Positions 31,289-38,730 of a DNA stretch of 42,619 nucleotides are shown in pieces (position 1 is the first letter of the stretch; the number at the start of each line of letters is the position of its first letter). This DNA comes from a virus: positions 1 through 42,619 of IMG/VR virus record IMGVR_UViG_3300027770_001690; one strand, 5' to 3'. The translations under genes and the position numbers were made by a program. Under the pieces are notes generated by a model. It saw only the letters and a list, made by a program, of their open reading frames with translations. It was not told where the DNA came from and did not search any database.

Positions 31289-32845
31289 ATGAAGAAAAAG
31301 TTAATAACGGAATCAGGAATAAGAAACATCAGAGAATTATCTAAAAGATACCCTGAGGCTAAGATATATTTTCACCAAGATTTAGATGGTGTAACCACTG
31401 CTTTAGGTATGAAAAGTTACTTAGAACAAAACGGAATAAAGGTAGTAGATGCCGAGATCATTCAATATGGTGATAAGGAATTTGCAATTAAGAAGTTGGA
31501 TGCTGAGGGTGATGTTATGCCGGTGTTAGTTGACTTTGCTCACGGTAAACCAATGTTCATTATACATACTGACCACCACGACACACAAGCGGGAGTTGAG
31601 CAAGGTACCTCAACTAATTTTAAATCTTCAAGATCTAACGTTGAGACAATATCTCAAACCGTATCTCCAAGAGATATTTTCCCATCTGACGATATCACTT
31701 TGATATCTACGGTTGACTCAGCAAATTATGCTCAACATGATATTAGTCCTGAACAAGTAATGAACTATTTGTTTAAGGTAGATAAAGATCAATCACTACA
31801 AAAAAACAAAATGATAATGGGTATGGTTGCTAATAAATTATTATTGGCATTCAAAAACAAACCAGGGTTCTTGGAAAATATTGTAATGAATGCAAATCCA
31901 TCGTTATTAAGTATATTGTTAAACATCAGATCTCAGATCAAAGAAAAAAATTATGCTGATGTGGGAGATTTAGAAAAAAACAAAGAGAGTTATGTTCAAA
32001 CAATGAAAACTCACAAAAATGTTAAAGTTGATGATAAAATTATAGTTCAGTATGGTGGAGGTAGTATGATGAAACCAGGATCATATGATAGATACACACC
32101 ATTCAGAAATAATCCTGATGCTGACTTCTTGGTGATTGCTTGGCCCTTAGGGTTGGTACAAGCGTCTTGTAATCCATTTAAGAAAGAAAGAGCACTTAAA
32201 GGTGTAAACTTAGGTGAGATCAAAGATGATGTCTTAAACAAGTGGAAATCACAATTACAAGACAAGGATATTCCTTTATCTACAATAAAATGGATATCAG
32301 AATCAGGAAAAGGTTTTGGTGAACAATCAGTTGGTTTTACATTCAGAGATTTTAACGCCTTATATGGTAAAGAATTTAAACAAATGGCAGATGGGGAGGA
32401 TATACTTGGTGATGTTGAAGTGGCAATGAAAAAATCATTCACTAATTTAACAGATAAAGAAATGAGAATGTTAGATTCTATTAGTGTAAACGCTTGGGAT
32501 TTAATTCAATCTAATAGTGGGGGACATAAATGTATTACTAACATTTCTGGTTTAAGTTATTTAGGTAGATCTAAAAGACCACCTAAAGATAAATACAAAT
32601 ATAATGAAGAGTCAGATGATACACCTTATATTAAATTTACCAAGATGGTACAGAATGAATTTGTTAGAGTTTTGAAAGAAAAAATTAATGAAGATGGTGG
32701 TAATAGATATGAACCAAATTTTGAGGTTGAAATGACCGAACACGCAAGATCATTAGGAAACGCTAGAAAACAAGGGCAAGGATTAAGATTCTCAAAGTCT
32801 GCAGTAAAATCAAATCAAATGAGATTCAGACCAAATAATAGATAA
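31289..32845 (+). CDS. DHH-family phosphoesterase with DHHA1-like C-terminus, tagged N-terminus
   Basis: A 518-aa protein. Motif I FHQDLDG (residues 28-34), D82 in VDFAHGK and TDHHDT (94-99) match the DHH phosphoesterases (RecJ, NrnA type), which bind two metal ions. SGGHKCI near residue 410 corresponds to the GGGH of DHHA1 domains. Long insertions between these parts are phage-specific. Possible substrates are single-stranded DNA, short oligonucleotides or pNpN; the sequence does not decide. The first residues (MKKKLITESGIRNIRELSK) contain LITE and resemble the tag family, so it may be a packaged enzyme. Confidence 0.85.
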   Translation: MKKKLITESGIRNIRELSKRYPEAKIYFHQDLDGVTTALGMKSYLEQNGIKVVDAEIIQYGDKEFAIKKLDAEGDVMPVLVDFAHGKPMFIIHTDHHDTQAGVEQGTSTNFKSSRSNVETISQTVSPRDIFPSDDITLISTVDSANYAQHDISPEQVMNYLFKVDKDQSLQKNKMIMGMVANKLLLAFKNKPGFLENIVMNANPSLLSILLNIRSQIKEKNYADVGDLEKNKESYVQTMKTHKNVKVDDKIIVQYGGGSMMKPGSYDRYTPFRNNPDADFLVIAWPLGLVQASCNPFKKERALKGVNLGEIKDDVLNKWKSQLQDKDIPLSTIKWISESGKGFGEQSVGFTFRDFNALYGKEFKQMADGEDILGDVEVAMKKSFTNLTDKEMRMLDSISVNAWDLIQSNSGGHKCITNISGLSYLGRSKRPPKDKYKYNEESDDTPYIKFTKMVQNEFVRVLKEKINEDGGNRYEPNFEVEMTEHARSLGNARKQGQGLRFSKSAVKSNQMRFRPNNR

Positions 32846-32847
32846 TA

Positions 32848-33195
32848 TTAATCTTGTAACATTATGGTATCACCTTCGGTAATATCATACTTTATACAAG
32901 TACCACCTTTAAGTTCTAATATCATATCACCATTACCAGTATAACGATCACACTCAGGTGTATTACATGGTTTACAATTATTATGTATTTTGTTGATTTT
33001 ATTATTTTTTATAAAAATTATATCTAAAGAGATGATACAGTCCTTCATCCAAAAGGAATGATTACTGTCCTTCATTATGAATAACATACCATCAAAACTT
33101 TTGTCAAATTTTTTACCCATCATACCTTTTTGTATGTCTTTAGTGGTTATTACACATTTGACATTGAATAAATTATTATTTACTATTAACTCCAT
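32848..33195 (-). CDS. DUF192 family protein
   Basis: A 115-aa protein of the DUF192 family: GMMGKKF, a DGMLFIM strand, FWMKDCIISLDIIFI and a later GDMILELKGGT..KYDI. The function of the family is unknown; host members are often periplasmic, but this one has no signal peptide. It adds a CKPCNTPEC cluster in the loop where other members are also Cys-rich. It starts five bases from a TATTTATA motif and converges with the DHH gene, with only two bases between the stops. Confidence 0.88.
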   Translation of the reverse strand: MELIVNNNLFNVKCVITTKDIQKGMMGKKFDKSFDGMLFIMKDSNHSFWMKDCIISLDIIFIKNNKINKIHNNCKPCNTPECDRYTGNGDMILELKGGTCIKYDITEGDTIMLQD

Positions 33196-33200
33196 ATAGT

Positions 33201-33208
33201 TATAAATA
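33201..33208 (-). promoter_or_regulatory. TATTTATA motif, minus strand, between divergent genes
   Basis: On the minus strand the motif ends five bases before ATG 33195. The divergent Nudix gene starts at 33219, so the 23-base gap serves both directions. Confidence 0.5.
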
Positions 33209-33218
33209 TATTCTTATT

Positions 33219-33629
33219 ATGAAATCAAATAGAAGTTCAGGTGTAATATTAAAATTTGGTGATAAAGTTTTGTTATGTAAACGTGCTGACCACGAAACTT
33301 ATTCAGGGGAATGGTTTATTCCAACAGGTCATTTAGAAAAAAATGAAACACCAAAAGATTGTGCTTATCGTGAATTTTATGAGGAAACAAACATTAAGAT
33401 TGATCAGGATATAAGTTTGGTTGGATTCATAACAAAGAAAAATAAAAAAGGAGAACCAAAGGGTTTAATTTATGTGTATTTATATGAATCTGATGAAAAA
33501 AAGATGCCAAACTTGGATAAGGCAGAAGATGGTCACGAACATTCAGATTGTGGGTTTTTTACGTTAGAAGACCTTCCTGTGGAAAAAAATGAGGAGTTAT
33601 ATAAGATTTTAACAAAAATTTTATCTTAA
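33219..33629 (+). CDS. Nudix hydrolase
   Basis: A 136-aa Nudix protein. The Nudix box is at about residues 37-59: G-x5-E, seven residues, then REFYEETNI; the usual Gly near the end of the box is Asn. It would hydrolyse a nucleoside diphosphate linked to another group, with Mg2+. The N-terminal VILKFGDKVLLCKR and IPTGHLE are typical. Substrate unknown; phage members clean damaged nucleotides or process dinucleotides, caps or sugar nucleotides. Diverges from DUF192 after 23 bases. Confidence 0.9.
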   Translation: MKSNRSSGVILKFGDKVLLCKRADHETYSGEWFIPTGHLEKNETPKDCAYREFYEETNIKIDQDISLVGFITKKNKKGEPKGLIYVYLYESDEKKMPNLDKAEDGHEHSDCGFFTLEDLPVEKNEELYKILTKILS

Positions 33630-33642
33630 AAGTAAAAATTCA

Positions 33643-33671
33643 TTGACTTTTACTAAAGTATTGTATATTTA
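33643..33671 (+). promoter_or_regulatory. Possible promoter for a short RNA
   Basis: TTGAC at 33643 and TATATTTA at 33664-33671 with an 18-base spacer; the final G of TAnnTTTG is A here, so it is weaker. No gene starts between it and the terminator at 33731. Confidence 0.5.
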
Positions 33672-33677
33672 TATTAC

Positions 33678-33768
33678 ACAAAAACAACCAATACCCTTCC
33701 TTTCTATGAATTAATTGGTTTATCAATATTAATCCCATATTTTTTGAGAAAAAACTATGGGATTTTTT
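33678..33768 (+). ncRNA. Candidate small RNA between promoter and terminator
   Basis: A 90-base stretch with no reading frame, preceded by a promoter-like element and ended by a strong terminator. Inside, AACCAAT pairs with ATTGGTT (7 bp) and exposes a pyrimidine-rich loop (ACCCTTCCTTTC). That layout suits a trans-acting sRNA. The gene following the terminator has its own promoter (33767-33797), so this RNA is not simply its leader. Confidence 0.45.
33731..33768 (+). terminator. Rho-independent terminator with long stem
   Basis: AATCCCATA pairs with TATGGGATT and the T-run and A-run inside extend the stem, with loop GAG; TTTTTT follows. It overlaps the -33 region of the next promoter. Confidence 0.88.
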
Positions 33769-33797
33769 GTGCGATGTCAATTTTATTTGTATATTTG
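33767..33797 (+). promoter_or_regulatory. Bacteroidota-type promoter (TTG-N20-TATATTTG)
   Basis: TTG at 33767-33769 and TATATTTG at 33790-33797 with a 20-base spacer, 16 bases before ATG 33814. The leader AAACAAAAAACATATG resembles that before the 5043 gene. Confidence 0.75.
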
Positions 33798-33813
33798 TAG
33801 AAACAAAAAACAT

Positions 33814-34146
33814 ATGGGAACTTACATTAACACATTCAAGAAAAAATTTAACAAGAAAGCAACACTTAATGAACAAGAAATAATTGTTGGTCAGGCAACA
33901 TTTTTATGTAGACAAGATTGGTCAGGTAATTACTCACCATCTGAGAATAGAGAAATGACAAGAGCTTATGCTTTGACTAAAAATGACCAACCTGAATACA
34001 TTACATTTGATGGTGAAATGGTTTATAAAAATAATAAAAAAGGTGTTTGGTCAGACGGATCTGGTTTTTGGGGAGGTATTGACTATAAAAATGATTTTGT
34101 TGGGACACTAAAAAAAGTTGGTAGAAAATTTGTTATTGTTAAATAA
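33814..34146 (+). CDS. Hypothetical protein, probable early gene
   Basis: A 110-aa basic protein. I start it at ATG 33814, downstream of the promoter; the longer open frame upstream would run through the promoter and terminator. It is beta-rich (QATFLCRQDWSGNYS, YITFDGEMVYKNN, GVWSDGSGFWGGIDY) with no known motif. Starts with an A-rich leader and has a strong host-type promoter, so it is probably expressed early. Confidence 0.72.
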   Translation: MGTYINTFKKKFNKKATLNEQEIIVGQATFLCRQDWSGNYSPSENREMTRAYALTKNDQPEYITFDGEMVYKNNKKGVWSDGSGFWGGIDYKNDFVGTLKKVGRKFVIVK

Positions 34147-34159
34147 TTTAGTATCTTTG
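34130..34159 (+). promoter_or_regulatory. Bacteroidota-type promoter (TTG-N19-TATCTTTG)
   Basis: TTG at 34130-34132 and TATCTTTG at 34152-34159; the element overlaps the end of the previous gene and lies only four bases before ATG 34164, so the message may start at or near the ATG, or a later Met (34173) may be used. Confidence 0.55.
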
Positions 34160-34163
34160 ATAT

Positions 34164-34439
34164 ATGAATAAGATGGGTTTTAATATAAAAGTAGTTAGTG
34201 ATAAGTTTGGTGATTTAATCAACGAGACATTCATGGATCAGACGCAATTCAAAATCTTTTTGAAGATGGTGCACGGATCATTGGTATTAGAAGAAGACCT
34301 AAGTTTCTTCAATGGTGATACATTCTTGGTTCATATTCCAAGTAAGGTCTTGAAAGACTCTGTTATTTTCACAAACGTTAAACAAGTTTCCTTAACTGAA
34401 CAAGTTAAAAGTAAAATTGAGGCGTTGGTAACAATATAA
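34164..34439 (+). CDS. Hypothetical protein
   Basis: A 91-aa mixed alpha/beta protein, not recognised (MNKMGFNIKVVSDKFGDLI...). A second Met at 34173 would give a slightly shorter form compatible with the close promoter. Followed by a possible structured RNA and terminator. Confidence 0.65.
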   Translation: MNKMGFNIKVVSDKFGDLINETFMDQTQFKIFLKMVHGSLVLEEDLSFFNGDTFLVHIPSKVLKDSVIFTNVKQVSLTEQVKSKIEALVTI

Positions 34440-34527
34440 TTGTTTCCTTGTTTAGAAAAATAAGGTGGTGGAGTCAGACATATATTCAATGTCGGTACTA
34501 AAATGGGAACTTATGTTCCCTTTTTTT
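34440..34527 (+). ncRNA. Structured 3' region, possibly an RNA element with alternative pairing
   Basis: Between the 34439 stop and the terminator, GACAT pairs with ATGTC around a 7-base loop, CCTT pairs with AAGG, and GTTTCC (34442-34447) could pair with GGGAAC (34505-34510), which is also the left arm of the terminator. The alternatives would exclude each other, as in attenuators. It might also be a 3'-UTR sRNA. No cloverleaf tRNA can be built that I trust. Confidence 0.35.
34505..34527 (+). terminator. Rho-independent terminator
   Basis: GGGAAC and GTTCCC form a 6-bp stem with loop TTAT, followed by TTTTTTT. Confidence 0.85.
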
Positions 34528-34550
34528 ATTTATTTTTTATTATATGGTTA

Positions 34551-34558
34551 TATTTATA
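34551..34558 (+). promoter_or_regulatory. TATTTATA motif before the 34587 gene
   Basis: TATTTATA ends 28 bases before ATG 34587; a second site, TATTTATG (34582-34589), overlaps the start codon. Confidence 0.45.
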
Positions 34559-34586
34559 TAATAAATAAATTTAATAAGCAATATTT

Positions 34587-34799
34587 ATGTTACCTAAAAT
34601 AAAATTAACGGAAAGTGAGATCAGAAACATTTTGAGTCAACATGGTGTAAAAACAAATATTTTGGTTGAACAAAGTAATTATACAACTGCAGATATACAG
34701 AGTTGGTTAAACTCAAATAAAAGGGCAGGTTTAAGTGTTGATGGTAAAATGGGTATTTTAACGCTTAAGGCCATAAAAAATGCTTTAAATATAGGATAA
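34587..34799 (+). CDS. Small tagged peptidoglycan-binding protein
   Basis: A 70-aa protein. Residues 1-29 (PKIKLTESEIRNILSQHG..NILVEQ) form the tag, ending in LVE|Q. The rest is a minimal PG_binding_1 domain: YTTADIQSWLNSN, then GLSVDGKMGILTLKAIKNAL. It would bind the host cell wall. If the tag is cut in the prohead, a small wall-binding protein would be left. It lies three bases before the 34803 gene, which has the same kind of domain in two copies. Confidence 0.82.
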   Translation: MLPKIKLTESEIRNILSQHGVKTNILVEQSNYTTADIQSWLNSNKRAGLSVDGKMGILTLKAIKNALNIG

Positions 34800-34802
34800 G
34801 AT

Positions 34803-37037
34803 ATGAAAATAATAACAGATAGTTTTATAAAAAATATTGTTAGACAAAGTTTAAATGAAAATTACGGTTTATTGAACGAATATAAAATAACAACAAAAAC
34901 AAAGATAGGTGATATTCCTATAGGTACTACTATAAGTGGTATGACAGAACCACTATGTCCTCCTGGAGGATTTTGTTTTGATACACTTGCTCAAGCAAAA
35001 ATAGATTATAGGAGTTTAAATGTTGGAGGTAAAGGTGGGCTAATGCAAAAATATTGTTTATCAACTAGTCGAAATAATAAGGGAATTAAGATGGGAGAAC
35101 CAACATTAAATATTTCAAAAATTAATTCAATTTCAAATAAACTTTGGGAACAGTTAACAGATGATATAATGAGTTCAGGTGATATTATAAGCGGTTTAAA
35201 AAAATTAGGAAATTTCCCAAATCTTTGTCTGTCGGAAAGGTTGTTTTATGGATTTTGGACAAAAGTGAAAAAAGAAAGAGCGGATGGTTACAGTTACGTT
35301 AGTGGAGTGGGAGATGTATATAATGGATTTGAAGGTAACGATTCGTATGGTATAGAAAATGATGATGATAGTGACAGAGATGCTTATTATGAAATAATCT
35401 CAGACCTATTTTCTGCATCAATAGAAGAAAGTAATACACAATATGAGGCATGGAAAAAAGAATTAATAACAAACTATGGTTTAATGAAAGTTGCTGCTGA
35501 TAAAAAAACTAAACAAGACCAACGAAATAAAGAAATAGAAAATAAAATTAAAGGTGGTGGAGGTCAAAACGCGGCATGGTTATCTGAACACCCCGCTTTA
35601 ATTAAAAAACCTCAATTTATAACCACCGACAGAGGTCAGTTATATGCTTATAGTTTGGATACAAATGACCCAATTATTAATTCTTATCAATATGGTGTAC
35701 TTTTAAACCAAGACACAAACAATCCATCTGTAGACGGAACTTATGATGACGTTGCAGTTAAAAGCGGTCTTGCAATTACTATTGATCCAGCGACTTATAA
35801 GTTTTGGCAATTTGCAATATCTCAAAATGATGCTTGGAGATATGATGGTGTTGCATGGGCTGGTTCTTGGGAAGGGAATGGGCTCTCCATCTCCGACAAG
35901 TCAAAAATTGCTTTAACTACATCACCTGATCTTGAAGACGACGAAAAAATAAATAAGAGTATTCAAACAGAGAGAACAAAAGGTTTCAGACACAATTTAT
36001 TAACTGAGGTAGAATTAAAATATAAAGAAAAACCATATCTAGAAAGTCCCGATGTTGTTGCAATACAAAAAAAATTAAATATTGGTACTGTAGGTGGTTA
36101 TGGTCCCGAAACGAAAAGGAAGGTTGCGGCATTCCAAAAGGAAAATGGAATAACACCTGTGACAGGAGATGTTGATGAAGTTACTTGGACGGCAATAATG
36201 GCAAAACCGGATCCACCATCTGCAACAGGATATACAAGAGTTTTAGATATTGGTTCTACAGGCCCTGATGTTGAGGCAATACAAACAAAATTAAAGTCAA
36301 AAAAAGGTAAATATAGTACCGACACTCAAACTGCGGTCATGAATTACCAAAAAAAATATACAGATTTACCTGACAGTGGTGTTGTTGATAAAGATACATT
36401 TAACCACATTATGGCCAATACAAAACTTGGTGTTGATGTACCTATATCATATTCAGGTAAAAAACATAATTACAAAAAAGGTGATTGGATTTCAATAAAA
36501 CCTAATTCAGGTAGCGACGCAACTCAACTATATGAAAATAATGGATATTTTAAAATATTAGATACACCGGATAAATATACAATTGTTATAGATGCTGATT
36601 GGACTAAGGGTGTAAAAAGTTATGCTCTTGCTGGTGGAACTACCGCTAAAGTTATATTTGGACCTGAGGCTATAGGAGGAGTAAAAACAATACCTACTGT
36701 AAGTGACAATTCTACAAAAGGTTCAAGAAATAAGGTAGATAACTCAGGTACAAGAAGTAAGAGAAGCACAAGTACAGGTAATGTGGAGACTAAAACACGA
36801 AAAGTTGCACGTAATACAGAATTTTGTAATAACTTAATACAGATAAAACAATATTTAAATACTAATAAAGGTGGTGATTTAACTGTTAATTGTAAAAAAA
36901 CTCAAAAAACATTAAATCAAATTATGTTGGCACTTACAGGTGGAACTCAAATTAAACCAGTTACTCCAGTTACTCCAGTTGATCAACCTCAATATAATGT
37001 AGTACAACCTGAATCTCCAACGAATCAGTCATTATAA
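34803..37037 (+). CDS. Large tagged virion protein with two peptidoglycan-binding domains
   Basis: A 744-aa protein. Its N-terminus is again tag-like (MKIITDSFIKNIVRQSLNEN, site LNE). Residues 50-400 are an uncharacterised region with a Cys-containing PLCPPGGFCFD. Two PG_binding_1 domains follow at about 411-465 (YGPETKRKVAAFQKENGI) and 478-540 (YSTDTQTAVMNYQKKY), then an SH3-like part (about 550-600) and a Thr/Pro/Gln-rich tail (VTPVTPVDQP). It probably attaches to the wall during entry. No catalytic motif is seen, so any hydrolase activity would lie in the unknown central region. Confidence 0.85.
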   Translation: MKIITDSFIKNIVRQSLNENYGLLNEYKITTKTKIGDIPIGTTISGMTEPLCPPGGFCFDTLAQAKIDYRSLNVGGKGGLMQKYCLSTSRNNKGIKMGEPTLNISKINSISNKLWEQLTDDIMSSGDIISGLKKLGNFPNLCLSERLFYGFWTKVKKERADGYSYVSGVGDVYNGFEGNDSYGIENDDDSDRDAYYEIISDLFSASIEESNTQYEAWKKELITNYGLMKVAADKKTKQDQRNKEIENKIKGGGGQNAAWLSEHPALIKKPQFITTDRGQLYAYSLDTNDPIINSYQYGVLLNQDTNNPSVDGTYDDVAVKSGLAITIDPATYKFWQFAISQNDAWRYDGVAWAGSWEGNGLSISDKSKIALTTSPDLEDDEKINKSIQTERTKGFRHNLLTEVELKYKEKPYLESPDVVAIQKKLNIGTVGGYGPETKRKVAAFQKENGITPVTGDVDEVTWTAIMAKPDPPSATGYTRVLDIGSTGPDVEAIQTKLKSKKGKYSTDTQTAVMNYQKKYTDLPDSGVVDKDTFNHIMANTKLGVDVPISYSGKKHNYKKGDWISIKPNSGSDATQLYENNGYFKILDTPDKYTIVIDADWTKGVKSYALAGGTTAKVIFGPEAIGGVKTIPTVSDNSTKGSRNKVDNSGTRSKRSTSTGNVETKTRKVARNTEFCNNLIQIKQYLNTNKGGDLTVNCKKTQKTLNQIMLALTGGTQIKPVTPVTPVDQPQYNVVQPESPTNQSL

Positions 37038-37057
37038 TAAAAAAAAATAAATTTATG

Positions 37058-37082
37058 AAGGGAGAAAAATCTCCCTTTTTTT
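37058..37082 (+). terminator. Rho-independent terminator
   Basis: AAGGGAGA pairs with TCTCCCTT around AAAA and is followed by TTTTTTT. It ends the peptidoglycan-binding gene unit. Confidence 0.9.
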
Positions 37083-37098
37083 ATGCCGTTTTTTTTCT

Positions 37099-37106
37099 TA
37101 TATTTG
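37099..37106 (+). promoter_or_regulatory. Bacteroidota -7 element TATATTTG
   Basis: TATATTTG is five bases from ATG 37111 and follows a terminator, but no TTG lies at the right distance upstream, so it is a partial promoter only. Its closeness to the ATG suggests a near-leaderless message or use of ATG 37120. Confidence 0.5.
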
Positions 37107-37110
37107 TACT

Positions 37111-37530
37111 ATGGAAAAAATGATATATTTAGTTAGAGGAATACCGGGAAGTGGTAAGTCTACATTTGCAAAAAAATTAGTTGGTGATGACTTTTTAGTT
37201 TGTGAGGCAGACAAATATTTTATTGATAAAGAAACTGGTGAATATAAATTTGATGTTTCTAAAATCAAAGATGCTCATAAATTCTGTCAAGATATGGTGG
37301 AAACTTATATGAAGGATTCATTATTAAATGACCATTTTTATACGGAAATTGCAGTTTCAAACACATTCACACAAGAGTGGGAACTTCAACCATATTATGA
37401 ATTGGCAATTAAGTATGGTTATTATGTGACCTCTATTATTGTGGAAAATAGACATGGTGGTGTAAATGTACACGATTGTCCTGAAGATAAAATAGAATTA
37501 ATGCGTAACCGTTTTGAAATAAAATTATAA
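37111..37530 (+). CDS. P-loop kinase (AAA_33, N4BP2-like / polynucleotide kinase type)
   Basis: A 139-aa kinase. Walker A GIPGSGKS is at residues 10-17; CEADKYF, FCQDMVETYM and the VSNTFTQEWELQPY segment, with a terminal RHGGVNVHDCPEDKIELM, match N4BP2-like and polynucleotide-kinase-like P-loop proteins. The likely reaction is transfer of a phosphate from ATP to a 5'-OH end. The stop overlaps the start of a phosphatase gene (TAATG), so the pair is translationally coupled. In T4 PseT and bacterial Pnkp, kinase and phosphatase parts are joined in one chain; here they are separate. Confidence 0.88.
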   Translation: MEKMIYLVRGIPGSGKSTFAKKLVGDDFLVCEADKYFIDKETGEYKFDVSKIKDAHKFCQDMVETYMKDSLLNDHFYTEIAVSNTFTQEWELQPYYELAIKYGYYVTSIIVENRHGGVNVHDCPEDKIELMRNRFEIKL

Positions 37531-38183
37531 TGAAATTTGATAAAATATTAACAACAGGTAGAGTGTGGGTCACGTCTGATCCGCACTACAACCATACAAA
37601 CATTTGTAGAGGAGTTACCGGTTGGAGAACACTTGATGGGAAAGTACCGAAAGATAATACAAGAGATTTCCAAACGTTAGAACTAATGAATAACACATTG
37701 GTTGATAATATCAATTCAAAGGTTGGTCAAAACGACACATTAATTATGTTAGGTGACGTTTCATTTGGTGGGTTTGAATTTATTAAAATTTTCTTGGACA
37801 GACTGATATGTAAAAACATTCACTTGGTTCTTGGAAACCACGATCACCATATCAGAAACAATAGGGATAACATTAAAGATATGTTCTTATCTGTTAGTGA
37901 TTACTTACAGGTTAACATTGTTGGTGAGAACTTTGTAATGACTCACTATCCATTTGCAAGTTGGAATGGACTTAACAAAGGTGTTGTTCACCTTCACGGA
38001 CACGTTCACTTACCCGCAAGTAAAAAATGGGGTAAAGGTAAAAGATTAGATGTTGGTATGGATGGTAACAACCTATACCCATATAGTTTAACTGAGATTG
38101 TACACATGATGGATAAACGAGACATTGTTTCTGAAATTGATAATGATCACCATCTAGATGATATAGTTGGGGTTGTAGGTTAA
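37530..38183 (+). CDS. Calcineurin-like metallophosphoesterase
   Basis: A 217-aa enzyme with a complete two-metal site: SDPHYNH (in place of D-x-H), MLGDVSFGG, LGNHDHH, MTHYPF, HGHVHL and the later DVGMDGN. Such phage enzymes resemble small bacterial phosphoesterases and the phosphatase domain of bacterial Pnkp, which removes 2',3' cyclic or 3' phosphate. It is coupled to the P-loop kinase. The probable job is end-healing of cut RNA, together with the ligase at 39702; this is inferred from context. Confidence 0.88.
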   Translation: MKFDKILTTGRVWVTSDPHYNHTNICRGVTGWRTLDGKVPKDNTRDFQTLELMNNTLVDNINSKVGQNDTLIMLGDVSFGGFEFIKIFLDRLICKNIHLVLGNHDHHIRNNRDNIKDMFLSVSDYLQVNIVGENFVMTHYPFASWNGLNKGVVHLHGHVHLPASKKWGKGKRLDVGMDGNNLYPYSLTEIVHMMDKRDIVSEIDNDHHLDDIVGVVG

Positions 38184-38198
38184 ATGACAACTCCAATA

Positions 38199-38206
38199 TA
38201 TTTATT
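38199..38206 (+). promoter_or_regulatory. TATTTATT motif before the 38210 gene
   Basis: TATTTATT, one base from the consensus, ends three bases before ATG 38210. Confidence 0.4.
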
Positions 38207-38209
38207 ACT

Positions 38210-38695
38210 ATGAATGATACGTTTGCTTATGACTCACAATTTTTACCTGGAACACAAATTACCGTTGTATTTAAGGAAAATCCAAATTATGGTCAATTAA
38301 ATGAATTTTTTAATGATTATGGTTATGGGTTTTATGTTCCTGAATTTAAAACAATTTTTATAGATGGTGAGGTTTTTTTAGGGGAAGATGGATTAACTAT
38401 GGATGATTTACGTTTTATAGAAGCACACGAAATATCACATTTAATATTAAACCATGATGGCCCAAGATCTGAAAATGATGAGTTGGAAGCTGATTTAGGA
38501 GCATACATTCTTTTAAAGAATAAAAATTTACCCACTGATCGTCTTGTTGATGAGTTTGAATATAGACACGGAATAGAATTTTCTGAAGATCTTATAAATA
38601 AGATTGGAGATAAATTCCCACATACATTAAGAGAAAATAGTATAATCAATTGGGAACTACATCAACAACTAATGGAAAATAAAAACCGAATTTAA
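38210..38695 (+). CDS. HExxH metallopeptidase (ImmA/IrrE-like)
   Basis: A 161-aa protein with HEISH at residues 73-77 and a following acid in NDELEAD about 15 residues later, the zinc arrangement of M78 (ImmA/IrrE, DUF955) peptidases. These cleave or regulate repressors and stress regulators in bacteria. Here there is no partner DNA-binding gene next to it. Either it targets a host repressor or toxin-antitoxin protein, or it serves a phage role. The C-terminal third is helical. Confidence 0.85.
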   Translation: MNDTFAYDSQFLPGTQITVVFKENPNYGQLNEFFNDYGYGFYVPEFKTIFIDGEVFLGEDGLTMDDLRFIEAHEISHLILNHDGPRSENDELEADLGAYILLKNKNLPTDRLVDEFEYRHGIEFSEDLINKIGDKFPHTLRENSIINWELHQQLMENKNRI

Positions 38696-38730
38696 ATTCA
38701 AAAAATAGTAGTTAGTTTAGATTATTTTAC

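Noticed and set aside
33757-33813. Longer start for the 33814 gene
   Set aside because: The extra codons run through a terminator arm and a full promoter, so ATG 33814 is the better start.
34440-34527. tRNA-like cloverleaf
   Set aside because: A 6-bp outer stem and a 7-base-loop arm exist, but the T-loop and anticodon rules are not met and the outer stem competes with a terminator.
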